A DNA stretch of 64,000 bases from Methanofollis aquaemaris. GTDB taxonomy: Archaea; Halobacteriota; Methanomicrobia; Methanomicrobiales; Methanofollaceae. The DNA lies in contig NZ_CP036172.1 of assembly GCF_017357525.1 (NCBI RefSeq), positions 186,001-250,000 on the forward strand, in the 5' to 3' direction. The translations under genes and the position numbers were made by a program. This document shows positions 51,756-61,001 of this stretch, piece after piece (position 1 is the first letter of the stretch; each line of letters starts with the position of its first letter). Under the pieces are notes generated by a model, which saw only the letters and a list, made by a program, of their open reading frames with translations, was not told where the DNA came from and made no database searches.

Positions 51756-52082
51756 GGCTCTGTAGAAAACCTCACCATTTCTTGGTTTAAGCATGATTCA
51801 GCCGCCTTCGTCCATGCTTGTGCCGGGGGCAGCGCCCCCGGCATGGTGGTGTGGGAAGGCACGTCGATCTGATCAGCCGCCCCCCATCGTCGAACCTTCA
51901 CCGCCGTCTCGCACCGGGGGGCGGCCAGCCCCCCGGACCCCCCACGAACCGAAGATAGGCAGGGGCGGCGATGGAGTGAGGTCTCCACCAGTTCTTCTAT
52001 CTTGAAAAGAGAGCGATCAAGCGGCGAGAAATTTTCATCCCGTATGCTTGAACCCCACGTTCATGCCCGATTCTACAGAGCC
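51756..52082. mobile_element. MITE-like element B (327 bp, 12-bp inverted ends)
   Basis: GGCTCTGTAGAA (51756-51767) and TTCTACAGAGCC (52071-52082) are perfect inverted repeats. A second inner pair, GGTTTAAGCATGA near 51784 and GTATGCTTGAACC at 52042-52054, is imperfect. The interior holds GC hairpins, e.g. GCCGGGGGC/GCCCCCGGC at 51822-51842. Its right end TTCATGCCCGATTC matches element A at 28578-28592. No transposase. Similar length to element A (321 bp). Confidence 0.68.
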
Positions 52083-52147
52083 AAAAAATCTTACAGGATC
52101 ACCTGGTCTGCAATCCTCGACCTATCATCGTTCTGAGGATCCATGGG

Positions 52148-52175
52148 ATGCGAGCGTCAGCAAACTTGAGAATAT
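52148..52175 (+). repeat. Degenerate long direct repeat, copy 2
   Basis: Partner of 51230-51257, reading ATGCGAGCGTCAGCAAACTT plus GAGAATAT. Element B lies between the two copies. Confidence 0.75.
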
Positions 52176-52424
52176 CTGTGATTTTCGAGATCTGAGCGGA
52201 TCGAACATGAGATGATTCGTAGGGTCTTCGAAGAACCTCCTACGAGAAGAACCGGGAAGGCGGATGAGTCACGCGTGCATCAAGAATTAGTGAAAATATC
52301 TACAGAACCAAAATAAATGAGTGAAAAAAAGTGACCATGACCCCAGTGTTCACCTGAAATCATTTTGGGAGTGCTCAACGAGGGGATCGCCCCCTCTGTT
52401 TTGATTCATTCTGCACGTGACCAC
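52176..52424. other. Spacer between the repeat region and the pilin genes
   Basis: No gene. AT-rich around 52280-52340. It is the 3' side of the pilin operon and presumably contains its terminator, but I see no clear stem. Confidence 0.35.
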
Positions 52425-53147
52425 TCAGAATATATGCTCGGGCTCAAGGTACCCGGATGAGTAGACCACACCGGTCTTGACATCAGAGAGGGTATACTCA
52501 CTGCCGCCGTTGATATCGATCGCACCACTGGACCATGTATCGGTCGGATTATCTGGGTCTCCGCGATCACAGCGGAAGCCGAGTGTTGCTGGCGATCCCG
52601 GAGAGAAATATTCGCAATAGATAATGAATTGCTCCCCTGGTTCCACGATCGGGTCTTTCAGTTCCTCAAGAGTCAGGCCGCTGCCAAATTTCTGCATCCG
52701 ATAGCCTGTTGCTTCCTTAGGGAGTGTAATACTATATTTTCCTTTACCACTCTGGTATCCGCTGTCCTCGACATAGATGAGGCTGACAGGGTCATTATAG
52801 GTCAGAGTAAATGTTCCCTGTGTGCCACCACTCCACTGCGTAAAGCCCAAACCTGTCATATAGTATTTCAGGTTCCTGAGGTCCAGAGTGCCACCGCCAG
52901 CGTTTTTAAAAACAATCCCTATCTGTGCATATGTCCATCGAGGAGGGTGTGATACATCCTTATATCCTCCGGAAGACACGCCGACCAGTTCCACCTGGGC
53001 GTCTGATCCCGTCTCGACCTCGCTGGTAAGCGAGGTTGCAAGGGAACTGACCACCGCCGCAATGATGATCGTCACGACGAGCATCAGCATCACCCCGACG
53101 ACCGGTGAGACCGCATGCTCCCATTCTTGCATCTTTTTCATCACCAT
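52425..53147 (-). CDS. Archaeal type IV pilin-like protein, type B (pair 3)
   Basis: 240 residues. Short N-terminus MVMKKMQEWEHAVSPVVGVM then LMLVVTIIIAAVVSS, the archaeal pilin N-terminal helix (DUF1628/Pilin_N) processed by a class III-like peptidase. Type B features: LKYYMTGLGF, PGEQFIIYCEYF, and a C-terminal SEYTLSDVKTGVVYSSGYL. Last gene of the operon; overlaps the type A partner by seven bases. Secreted and assembled on the membrane, probably by the ATPase/TadC genes on the other strand. Confidence 0.9.
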   Translation of the reverse strand: MVMKKMQEWEHAVSPVVGVMLMLVVTIIIAAVVSSLATSLTSEVETGSDAQVELVGVSSGGYKDVSHPPRWTYAQIGIVFKNAGGGTLDLRNLKYYMTGLGFTQWSGGTQGTFTLTYNDPVSLIYVEDSGYQSGKGKYSITLPKEATGYRMQKFGSGLTLEELKDPIVEPGEQFIIYCEYFSPGSPATLGFRCDRGDPDNPTDTWSSGAIDINGGSEYTLSDVKTGVVYSSGYLEPEHIF

Positions 53148-53869
53148 GTCGCCACCACATCCTGGTCATACACCGTCTGACCGCTTGGTGTGTGGACGAT
53201 TGTTATATGGACAACCGACCCCTCCTGGAAACCATATGCCGTCCGGTCGGTCACATCGAACCCAAGGAACGCGTTCCTGTCCTTGAACCAGTACGGTTCG
53301 CCCGCTTTGAACAGGCAGGTTCCAAAGCACGGGGGATTGCCAACCATACCATTGCCAGGCACAAGACAGTTCATGGCCGAATCTGGAAGAAGACAATAGC
53401 CATTCACCTGGGGAACGAATGGATTGGAGTTCTCGTCCCACACATCATCCTGACCGATCGCACCGTCCAGCGTGTGCTTGATGACCTTGCCGGCATTCTT
53501 CAGAGGAACCCCGTTATAAGTCTCGGGGACCGTGTAGGTGGTGATGATCTGGAGGTCTGCTGAACTGAGCGTGTCTCCAGAGACCATGGTCAGCACCACG
53601 CACTCTGGGGCAGGACCGGGCGCATTAGATTTCACCCCATTCCCAACTTCATCTCCAGCACGGATGCTGATGTCGAATGCCGTCGTCGGTGCCGGTTCGG
53701 CCGAATCACTCAGGCCACCTGAAAAACTGCTGACCAGCGCGGCGACGATGATCGTCACGACAAGCATGAGCATCACCCCGATCACCGGCGAGACCGCACT
53801 CTCTCTTTCGATGAAAAAGGAGAAGGGACTCTCCGTTTCAGGGCTTATTCTCTCTCTGCACATTGTCAT
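53141..53869 (-). CDS. Archaeal type IV pilin-like protein, type A (pair 3)
   Basis: 242 residues. ESAVSPVIGVMLMLVVTIIV is the pilin N-terminal segment. Type A features: FDISIRAGDEVGN, TLSSADLQIITTYTVPE, VIKHTLDGAIG, the RNAFLGFDVTDRTAYGF block and the end IVHTPSGQTVYDQDVVATW. Four Cys late in the protein (VNGYC.., MNCLVPGNG, PPCFGTCLF) are specific to this copy and could form disulfides. Separated by 21 bases from the preceding pair. Confidence 0.9.
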   Translation of the reverse strand: MTMCRERISPETESPFSFFIERESAVSPVIGVMLMLVVTIIVAALVSSFSGGLSDSAEPAPTTAFDISIRAGDEVGNGVKSNAPGPAPECVVLTMVSGDTLSSADLQIITTYTVPETYNGVPLKNAGKVIKHTLDGAIGQDDVWDENSNPFVPQVNGYCLLPDSAMNCLVPGNGMVGNPPCFGTCLFKAGEPYWFKDRNAFLGFDVTDRTAYGFQEGSVVHITIVHTPSGQTVYDQDVVATW

Positions 53870-53890
53870 TCACCTATTCTGAAACGCAAA

Positions 53891-54547
53891 TCACCGCAGG
53901 ATCAGCGTACCCTTCTGGATGGGCTTGCCGCTCAACTGATTGGTGATCGTATACTCGAAGGGCACATCGGCCTGTACCTTGAAGATACCGCCTGTATCTT
54001 CAGGAGACCAGGTAAGGAACCGGCCTTTTACCACGGTTTTGTCGGTGGATTGAGTGCTGTCATAACAGTCATCTGCAACGATCATGAACGAGTCGCCGAC
54101 GGTGATCAGTTCATCGCCGCCTCCAGGGAGTGCGAAATAGGTTTCCTTCTCTTCGGAATCTTTCACGAGTGTCAGTTTCGATTTGTCGACCGCTGTTGAG
54201 GTGCTGTTGAGGTGCGTCTTCATATTGAAGTTCATCACGCTGTCCCCGTTTTTCAACTGGACCGTAATATCCCGCAGCGAGAAAGAATCCCCACCTGAGA
54301 GACGGAACTTAATGCCATTGTTTGGCTTATCGGAATGATCGGGAACGTCATTCGTTTTGTCGGTATCCGTAATGCTGCAGGTGTAAGAAGTAGAGAGCGA
54401 GACCTGCGGTGCAAGCGTCTGGTCCTGTGAAACACTGCCTGAGAATGCACTCACCATGGCGGCGATGATGATCGTCACCACGAGCATCAACATAACGCCG
54501 ACGACCGGAGAGATCGCATCGTCCTCTTTTCTGTTGATTCCAATCAT
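53891..54547 (-). CDS. Archaeal type IV pilin-like protein, type B (pair 2)
   Basis: 218 residues. EDDAISPVVGVMLMLVVTII N-terminal helix. Type B end: VPFEYTITNQLSGKPIQKGT followed by LILR; VGDSFMIVADDCYDS corresponds to the GDRFVIHAD segment of pair 1. The most divergent B copy. ATG overlaps the stop of type A pair 2 (ATGA). Confidence 0.9.
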   Translation of the reverse strand: MIGINRKEDDAISPVVGVMLMLVVTIIIAAMVSAFSGSVSQDQTLAPQVSLSTSYTCSITDTDKTNDVPDHSDKPNNGIKFRLSGGDSFSLRDITVQLKNGDSVMNFNMKTHLNSTSTAVDKSKLTLVKDSEEKETYFALPGGGDELITVGDSFMIVADDCYDSTQSTDKTVVKGRFLTWSPEDTGGIFKVQADVPFEYTITNQLSGKPIQKGTLILR

Positions 54548-55194
54548 TGTACAACCACCCTGCTGCTGAAAAAGCTCTTCTGGCTTGGGAGATGGATGAT
54601 CTCGAAGTCAACCGCAGACCCTCTCCCAAAACCATATTCATTACGCTTCTCTGGTGTCGAGATGTCAAAGCCGAGCACCGTGCTTGTGCCTTTAGACCCT
54701 CCCGTGCTCATGACATCGCCTGAGGAGAAGGTGTACTCCCCGAAGTTCGTCTCATCGTCTCCGGGTGTGCCGCACGCGACATCATTCAGGTACGGGATCT
54801 TTACAGAGGAGATCTCCTCGCCATGGATGATCATCCCTCTCACAGCCTTTGTCGAGGATGTCACCTCACCGCGCTGCATGGTCTTGTGTGTCGATGCTGG
54901 CGGCGTGTAATAACTGACTATCCGCAGGTCGGACGTTGGGATACTGCTGCCCCCGTGGTGTTCGATCAGCATGACATACTGGTCTTTGTGGTCCCCTCCG
55001 TCGGAGATCATTTTTACGTCGATGGCGGCTGAGGGGGCGGTCTCGGTGTTCCCAAAGGCGTCGCCGGCGAACGCCGAGACAAATGCGGCGATGATTATCG
55101 TCACCACGAGCATCAGCATCACGCCGATGACCGGGGATACTGCGTCGGATTTCTCAGAACTCATTTTATCTCTCTTCCAGATCTGCCTGTTCAT
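54544..55194 (-). CDS. Archaeal type IV pilin-like protein, type A (pair 2)
   Basis: 216 residues from ATG 55194 (or 55164). SDAVSPVIGVMLMLVVTIII helix. Type A features: IDVKMISDGGDHKDQ, IPTSDLRIVSYYTPP, VLGFDISTPEKRNEYGFGRG and the end FEIIHLPSQKSFFSSRVVVQ. Overlaps both neighbours by four bases, so translationally coupled. Lacks the final Trp seen in the other A copies. Confidence 0.9.
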   Translation of the reverse strand: MNRQIWKRDKMSSEKSDAVSPVIGVMLMLVVTIIIAAFVSAFAGDAFGNTETAPSAAIDVKMISDGGDHKDQYVMLIEHHGGSSIPTSDLRIVSYYTPPASTHKTMQRGEVTSSTKAVRGMIIHGEEISSVKIPYLNDVACGTPGDDETNFGEYTFSSGDVMSTGGSKGTSTVLGFDISTPEKRNEYGFGRGSAVDFEIIHLPSQKSFFSSRVVVQ

Positions 55195-55868
55195 AACACA
55201 CTTCCTACAAGAGTACCGGAGGAAATGACCGCTCCTGTGTTCTTATCGCTGAGCGTGTACGTTGTCCTGCTGCTCACCTCGAACTCACCGCTGGTGTATG
55301 GTGAGCCCTCCATGCCGCGGTCGGAGACGTACGCCACACGCCCGTACTTGCTCTTACCGTCCTCGATGAAGCGGTCCGCGTGGATCACGAACCTGTCCCC
55401 GGCCTTGATTTTCGAATTGGCAACAGTCGTGGCATAAGATGCATCATTCGTAGCCTTGCCATCTTTATCTACAATGCCGATCTTTTTCATGCGATACGTG
55501 AAATCAGACAAGAGACGGGCCTCATCTGGCACGGGGATATCAAGATACTTCGAGGAGGGGGCATCGGTGTAGGAGATCGAGACCTCGTCCCCCCCTGACA
55601 GGGTCGACTTCAGGTGAAGGTTCATATCTGACAACAGTAACGTCTCTCCTCCCTTGTTCTCGAATACCAGACCAATCTCCCCAAGACTCCCGCTCTGCCC
55701 TGTGAGCACCCCGACATACTCGACCAGGGTGCCTGGTGCTGCGTCGGTGTCCGAGACAAAACCGGTAGAAAATACGCTCACCGTTGCGGCGATGATGATC
55801 GTCACCACAACCATCAGCATCACGCCAACGACCGGGGAGACTGCATCGTCATTCCTTGAATTTACCAC
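55191..55868 (-). CDS. Archaeal type IV pilin-like protein, type B (pair 1)
   Basis: 225 residues. DDAVSPVVGVMLMVVVTIII helix. Type B features: DMNLHLKSTLSGGDEVSISY, AGDRFVIHADRFIEDGKSKY, and TYTLSDKNTGAVISSGTLVG at the end. Overlaps type A pair 1 by seven bases, exactly as pair 3 does. Confidence 0.9.
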   Translation of the reverse strand: MVNSRNDDAVSPVVGVMLMVVVTIIIAATVSVFSTGFVSDTDAAPGTLVEYVGVLTGQSGSLGEIGLVFENKGGETLLLSDMNLHLKSTLSGGDEVSISYTDAPSSKYLDIPVPDEARLLSDFTYRMKKIGIVDKDGKATNDASYATTVANSKIKAGDRFVIHADRFIEDGKSKYGRVAYVSDRGMEGSPYTSGEFEVSSRTTYTLSDKNTGAVISSGTLVGSVL

Positions 55869-56530
55869 GGTACAATCACGTCCTTATCAAAGAGGACCTT
55901 CCCGTTGCCGGTGTGGACGATCATGACGTTCACCGTAACCCCTTCCCCAAATCCATACTTGCTATACACGCCTGTTTCAAATCCGAGGAAGTTGTCACGG
56001 TTGAAGGTGAGGCGTCCGCCCGGCACAAGAGTGGCCGTCCCGAAGGTCTTCTCCGCAGTTCTCGTGGACACGATGCTGTCGTCGTTGGTCACCTGCGGCG
56101 TAAACGGATATCCAGGAACTTCGGTATCAATGGCGTTCTCCTTGACCGGGGCAAGCGATCCGTCGATGGTGTGTTTGATGAGACACCCACTTTTCTCCAG
56201 TTCACTGGAGCCCCACTTTTCGGGAACAGTAAAAGAACTGACGATCTTGAGGTCTTTTGTCGCCAGAGAATCGCCGCCAAGATGTTCGATCGTCACGTTC
56301 TTCTCGTTCGGCCCGGCAAACATCTTGATATCCAGCGTTGCCACCGGCGCCTTCTCACTGGTAGACCCCAGGCCCCCGGCAAAACTGCTGACGATCGCGG
56401 CAATGATGATCGTCACGACAAGCATCAGCATCACCCCGACGACCGGGGAGACCGCATCGTCCCCTGCGCCGGAGTCCGGTTTTTTTCTGCCCCGTAATGG
56501 GGGTGTACATATCCAGGATTGTAAAATCAT
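55862..56530 (-). CDS. Archaeal type IV pilin-like protein, type A (pair 1, first gene)
   Basis: 222 residues. The pilin segment DDAVSPVVGVMLMLVVTIII follows an unusually long basic N-terminus (about 25 residues), so the true start may lie further in. Type A features: LDIKMFAGPNEKNVTIEHLG, LATKDLKIVSSFTVPEKWGS, LIKHTIDGSLAPVKE, DNFLGFETGVYSKYGFGEGV and the end IVHTGNGKVLFDKDVIVPW. First gene of the six-gene operon, facing an AT-rich divergent promoter region. Confidence 0.9.
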   Translation of the reverse strand: MILQSWICTPPLRGRKKPDSGAGDDAVSPVVGVMLMLVVTIIIAAIVSSFAGGLGSTSEKAPVATLDIKMFAGPNEKNVTIEHLGGDSLATKDLKIVSSFTVPEKWGSSELEKSGCLIKHTIDGSLAPVKENAIDTEVPGYPFTPQVTNDDSIVSTRTAEKTFGTATLVPGGRLTFNRDNFLGFETGVYSKYGFGEGVTVNVMIVHTGNGKVLFDKDVIVPW

Positions 56531-56778
56531 GGCGTCGCTTCTCCATAAACAAATTAATCCAAACTATGACAATAAATTTGTATTATGATATTTCGTAATT
56601 TGATATTTAAACTTTCTTACGGCTTATCGTAGCATATGGGTTGTTTTCTTAAAATAATGCTCTGCAATCTCGCCTATCGGGGTTGCATGCCGACACTGCA
56701 TTGCGATCAAATAAAATAGCGATAAAGCAAACATTTTTGATATGGCGGCCAATCTCCGCCTCATGGAGTCTCACGATT
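56531..56778. promoter_or_regulatory. AT-rich divergent promoter region, pilins versus surface operon
   Basis: About 250 bases, markedly AT-rich at 56560-56660, with TATA-like words (TTTGTATTATGATATTTCG, GATATTTAAAC). It must contain both promoters. I see no clear palindromic operator. Confidence 0.55.
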
Positions 56779-59310
56779 ATGAATCAATATCGGATCATAG
56801 CAGTCCTGTGTATGGCGCTCCTTCTCCTGGCTACAGCCACTGCAATCACTTCAGCGCGTTTCTCAACCCCTGAGGGGCCCAACGCAGGGATAAGTCCTGG
56901 AGATACCATTTTTATAGGGGAAAGAGAGGTAAATTTCTCGGCCTATTCTGACTCCACAAAAGGAGATCCGGTGCGGATCGTAAGAATTGACGAGTCCGGA
57001 CAGCAGGTCGACCCGATTGCGATCACCGACAATGTCGCAAACTACATCCGCGGGAAACCAGGGCAGTATTACCCTGTTTACAGCGATGGAAACCGCAGTG
57101 AGAGCAGGTACTGCCTGATACAGAATGCTGCCGACAGCCTGGGGCAGATGATGATACGCACGGTCGGGACAGATATCAAGCCTGATACCAACCCCAGCCG
57201 GCAGGATGCCATCCCCTACCGGATGGGCATACAGTTCCAGATACCTGACCATAACCTCCCCCTCAATCAGTTTCAAGATTCATCATGGTATGAGTACGAA
57301 CTGCAGGGCAATATCAGAACACACAGCATAATCAACACCGCTGGAAGTACGGTCTCTCTCGAAGACCTCGCCGCAAACCCTGCAGTACCAGACAATAATT
57401 ATGTGTTCCGTCTCTCCGATCAGAGAGCAATCTCTCCTGGCAGCGACGCAACGATGGTGTTCAGGATGACCCTGAATGACCTGAACTATGAACTGCCGTA
57501 TTCATTCAGGGTACAGGACTACCCGCTTACCCTTCAACTCTCTGAGAGTTCGGTGCAGCGTAACGACGACCTCATACTCACCGTCAAGGGCATGCCCTTC
57601 ATGCAGTACGACCTCAGCCTGCCTGTTCCCGAGAATGGAGAAGACTTCCCGTTCTTCGACGGGGGCGGATGGGACGAGCCAAAGATCTCGGACTATCACG
57701 TGCGTGCCCACCCGGGGTGGGACGGAGAGGTGCGGCTGAACATCCATATTCCAAAAGGCGCTCAGCCCACCAGTTATACCGTCTCCGCGACCGGCCCCGG
57801 CACCGTCCAGCCGGTGACGGCGACCTTCTACATCGACCAGAAGGCCATAAGCCTGATCTTTGATGAGCCCGACCAGAACCAGTACGCCATCGGAGATATC
57901 ATCGAATTATCAGGGACCCTGAAAAATATCGACAAAACATCTGCAACAAAGCTCATTCCGATCTATCTCTCAGTCACAGGGCCTAACCTGCCCCCGAACG
58001 GTGCCCCTCTCACTGATCCGTCACAGGAAGTGGTAGACGGCGTCCCGGATTCGTTCACCGTCACCTCGTACAATCCGGTCTTTGGAATATGGAGTTACAA
58101 CTGGGAGACCTCGAAGTTCTCCTGCGATGAAGGGACCTACACCGTCCACGCCAACCTCCAGCCGATCGGGTATCAGAAGAGCAGTTATCCTGGTGCTCCA
58201 GGGTCCATCGACGGCGAAGTCCCCCCCTCGTGGGAGTATGAACTGAGCAGCCCGACCCTTCACGCGAAGTTCGACGAGAATACCGGGGGAGTCTTTGCCC
58301 GCGGGGATTATCTCTATTCCTGGTGGTATGCCAGGGGGAGCCCGGGCAACACCGGGATGACAAGTTCCACCGGTCACATGAAGTGGTACATCTTCGGCCC
58401 CAACTTCAGGTATGCCGACTTCAACCCCAGGTTCCCGCTCGGTGACAAAGAAGAAAAAGGTTCATACGGCATTACCCACTCGCGCAACTTCACCTATGAC
58501 CTCTCCCCGGGGAACTACTTCATCGTCTACCAGCACCCGGGACATGACGGCCAGTTCGGCCTCCTGCCAGAGAATAGCCTCTTTTTCAGGGGCAATCTGA
58601 GAGAATTATTCGATGTGAATAATGGAAACGTGCTCGTCGACCTCGGGAGACTTGATGCGAAAAACGCCGCCGACGCCATGGTGAAGGCGCTGGACTCGCC
58701 GAACATCGACGACACCTTCGTGATGGACACCTTTACCGTCGAAGATCCCCTGATCCGGATCCGGCCGCCTGGCGACCTGGTCGTCGGTGATAAAATGGTC
58801 GTCGAAGGAAACACCAACCTTGCCGGAAAGGGAACAACCGCCGACGGCACAAATGTTGCCGACAAATTAACCCTGAAGATTACTGCGCTTGATCTCTATG
58901 ATTCAGGCAAGGCAAATACCGTCATGAAGATCCCGGTCGACTACACGACTCCAGGGAAGTATGACTCCTCCAGCGGACTCCGTCCGTTCTCCTACGACCC
59001 GGTCGACACCAGTTCATGGTACCCGGGAAAGTACGAGATCACCGTTCAGTGCAAGGATGTCAAGTACAAAAGTACCACCACCTTTGAACTCCTTCGAGAG
59101 GGAAGCCAGAGGACTATCTCAGTGAGCGAACCCGAGCAGGATCCATCCATTCCCGTCACCTCTGCACCAACCTTCACTCCCGACCCGGGCCTCACCCCTG
59201 CCCACGTCGACGAGACCACGCCCATACCCATGACCACCCGGTCTCCTGGTTTTGAAGCATACCTCGCGGTTGCCGCAGTCATCGGGGCGCTTGTCGTGAG
59301 GAGGAGATAA
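56779..59310 (+). CDS. S-layer-like surface protein with PGF-CTERM-type tail
   Basis: 843 residues from ATG 56779, preceded by GGAG; a longer frame to 56683 is not signal-like. Signal peptide IIAVLCMALLLLATATAITSA. The body resembles Methanomicrobiales S-layer-type (DUF3821-containing) glycoproteins: GDTIFIGEREVNFSAYSDST, and several Ig-like repeats. The tail is Thr/Pro-rich, then SPGFEAYLAVAAVIGALVVR and RR, fitting a PGF-CTERM signal recognised by archaeosortase A. Followed after two bases by the transglutaminase-like gene. Probably a glycosylated exported protein; whether it is the main S-layer or a pilus-associated protein cannot be told. Confidence 0.88.
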   Translation: MNQYRIIAVLCMALLLLATATAITSARFSTPEGPNAGISPGDTIFIGEREVNFSAYSDSTKGDPVRIVRIDESGQQVDPIAITDNVANYIRGKPGQYYPVYSDGNRSESRYCLIQNAADSLGQMMIRTVGTDIKPDTNPSRQDAIPYRMGIQFQIPDHNLPLNQFQDSSWYEYELQGNIRTHSIINTAGSTVSLEDLAANPAVPDNNYVFRLSDQRAISPGSDATMVFRMTLNDLNYELPYSFRVQDYPLTLQLSESSVQRNDDLILTVKGMPFMQYDLSLPVPENGEDFPFFDGGGWDEPKISDYHVRAHPGWDGEVRLNIHIPKGAQPTSYTVSATGPGTVQPVTATFYIDQKAISLIFDEPDQNQYAIGDIIELSGTLKNIDKTSATKLIPIYLSVTGPNLPPNGAPLTDPSQEVVDGVPDSFTVTSYNPVFGIWSYNWETSKFSCDEGTYTVHANLQPIGYQKSSYPGAPGSIDGEVPPSWEYELSSPTLHAKFDENTGGVFARGDYLYSWWYARGSPGNTGMTSSTGHMKWYIFGPNFRYADFNPRFPLGDKEEKGSYGITHSRNFTYDLSPGNYFIVYQHPGHDGQFGLLPENSLFFRGNLRELFDVNNGNVLVDLGRLDAKNAADAMVKALDSPNIDDTFVMDTFTVEDPLIRIRPPGDLVVGDKMVVEGNTNLAGKGTTADGTNVADKLTLKITALDLYDSGKANTVMKIPVDYTTPGKYDSSSGLRPFSYDPVDTSSWYPGKYEITVQCKDVKYKSTTTFELLREGSQRTISVSEPEQDPSIPVTSAPTFTPDPGLTPAHVDETTPIPMTTRSPGFEAYLAVAAVIGALVVRRR

Positions 59311-59312
59311 AC

Positions 59313-61001
59313 GTGGACCTCACCTTCGACGAGTCGCTGTTCAAGAAAGTCATCGCCGTTCTTGTGATAGCAATTATTATCGTCGGCGCCATCGCCACCC
59401 TCAAATTTACCGGTCTTCTCGGTGACGACGGCGACGGCCCCCTCGGTCCAGGTCAGGTTCCTTCGACCCCTGAACTCGACGAACCCGACTTCGAAGAGCA
59501 GGAGAGACAGGTCGCCGGACCAAAGTCCTATAACTGGACCTATCGCGGGACCCAGATGGAGATGGACCTCTTCATCTCCAACGCCACCTACCAGCACTTT
59601 GTATCTTCGTCGTACGGGACCTATGAAGACAAACCACAGCGCATGGCAGAATACGTCGTGACCGACGGCGATGACGGGGTCGTCGGCACGATCGCAGAAT
59701 GGTTCCTCACCACCTCTCTGGCCGCGGGCTACGGGGACCGCGACACCGTTGGCAATGTCCTCGCCTTTGTGGAGAACCTCACATACACCACGGACGAAGA
59801 ACGCCGGCAGACCGGAGCGTACCCGAACTACCCGGCCATCACTCTTGCTACCCAGGAAGGGGACAGCGAGGACCACACCATCCTTGCCGCCGCCATCCTC
59901 CATCAGATGGGGTACGGTGTCTCCCTCCTCTATTATCCCGCACAACTCGACCGGCGCATGATCATCCCCGAGGCCACCGCACTCGGCATCGTCAGCGACG
60001 GTGCCCTTCCGGGACGGACTTACGGGGCCGTTGCGGAAACTCCGGCGGGCAAGTTTGTCTACGACGCCAGGAACAAGACCGCTCTCACCCCCCTCCCCGA
60101 AGGGTGCGATGTAGGATCCGGGTGGTACTCGGGCGACGCCGTCTGGCACAACGCCACCTCCTCAGGTTCCCTTGACGATGTACGCTACTACCCGGCAAAC
60201 CGAACCTTCGTCACCTGGACAGACCTGCCTGACGTCGATACTATCGTCATAGAGAACGCCGTCTGGAACCAACCGCTCCTCATCACCGCGGCCTGGACCG
60301 TGAACACCACGGAGAAAGGCATTCCCCGCGGCGCATACGACGGGATGGAGCCGTTCTTCAACGGCGGCGACGGCCTCTGGCAGGGCTGGACCGTCTCGCG
60401 GGACGACCGTCTCGATGCCGGCACCACCATAGCCGGGAAACAACCCCTCAATGAAGCCCCCCCGTTTTCGGCGAACGAGAGTCTTACCGCAGCCCTTCGC
60501 ATGCCGGCCTCTGAGTTCACCTCGCCGCTGATCACCTGGCTTGAACCGGTACAGGAATACTATGCCGACACCTGGTACCCCTCCGGGATCGCCTGGACCT
60601 ATGACGACAAATGGCACCTCCACGAGAACATCCTCGAGATGCAGGACTCCCTGCTTGAGAACCCGGAGGACTACTCGCTCCGGGGTGTCACCGAGGTCGT
60701 CGCACCGGTCCCCTGGCGGGTCTCCTATACGGTCCGGAAGATGGACGAGGACCATACAGAGAAAGAGATGACCCCGTACAGCGACGTGAGGTTCGCGGTG
60801 TACCGCATCGAAGACGGTGCCGCCGTCTTTGACCGGACCTTTGGGTGGCAGACGATCTACGGTGCGGATGTGCGGAAAAACGAGGCTGTATTTGGCGCTG
60901 GAGAATATGCGCTGGCAGTTTTTGTCAGGAACTGCGAGGTGGACGTGGCCATCGAATATCACGGCACACCGGCTGAAAAGACCTATCGTGGAGGGATATG
61001 A
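59313..61001 (+). CDS. Membrane-anchored transglutaminase-like protein, catalytic Cys replaced
   Basis: 562 residues from GTG 59313. One N-terminal anchor (VIAVLVIAIIIVGAIATLKF), the rest extracellular. Residues ~130-260 have a transglutaminase-like core: DRDTVGNVLAFVENLTYTTD, then EGDSEDHTILAAAILHQMGY, where active members read GDCED. Ser185 takes the place of the nucleophilic Cys, and the expected His position reads GRTYGAV. Asp-like DARNKT is kept. So the fold may be structural or binding only. Sits between the surface protein and the secretion ATPase; overlaps the latter by four bases. Confidence 0.87.
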   Translation: MDLTFDESLFKKVIAVLVIAIIIVGAIATLKFTGLLGDDGDGPLGPGQVPSTPELDEPDFEEQERQVAGPKSYNWTYRGTQMEMDLFISNATYQHFVSSSYGTYEDKPQRMAEYVVTDGDDGVVGTIAEWFLTTSLAAGYGDRDTVGNVLAFVENLTYTTDEERRQTGAYPNYPAITLATQEGDSEDHTILAAAILHQMGYGVSLLYYPAQLDRRMIIPEATALGIVSDGALPGRTYGAVAETPAGKFVYDARNKTALTPLPEGCDVGSGWYSGDAVWHNATSSGSLDDVRYYPANRTFVTWTDLPDVDTIVIENAVWNQPLLITAAWTVNTTEKGIPRGAYDGMEPFFNGGDGLWQGWTVSRDDRLDAGTTIAGKQPLNEAPPFSANESLTAALRMPASEFTSPLITWLEPVQEYYADTWYPSGIAWTYDDKWHLHENILEMQDSLLENPEDYSLRGVTEVVAPVPWRVSYTVRKMDEDHTEKEMTPYSDVRFAVYRIEDGAAVFDRTFGWQTIYGADVRKNEAVFGAGEYALAVFVRNCEVDVAIEYHGTPAEKTYRGGI

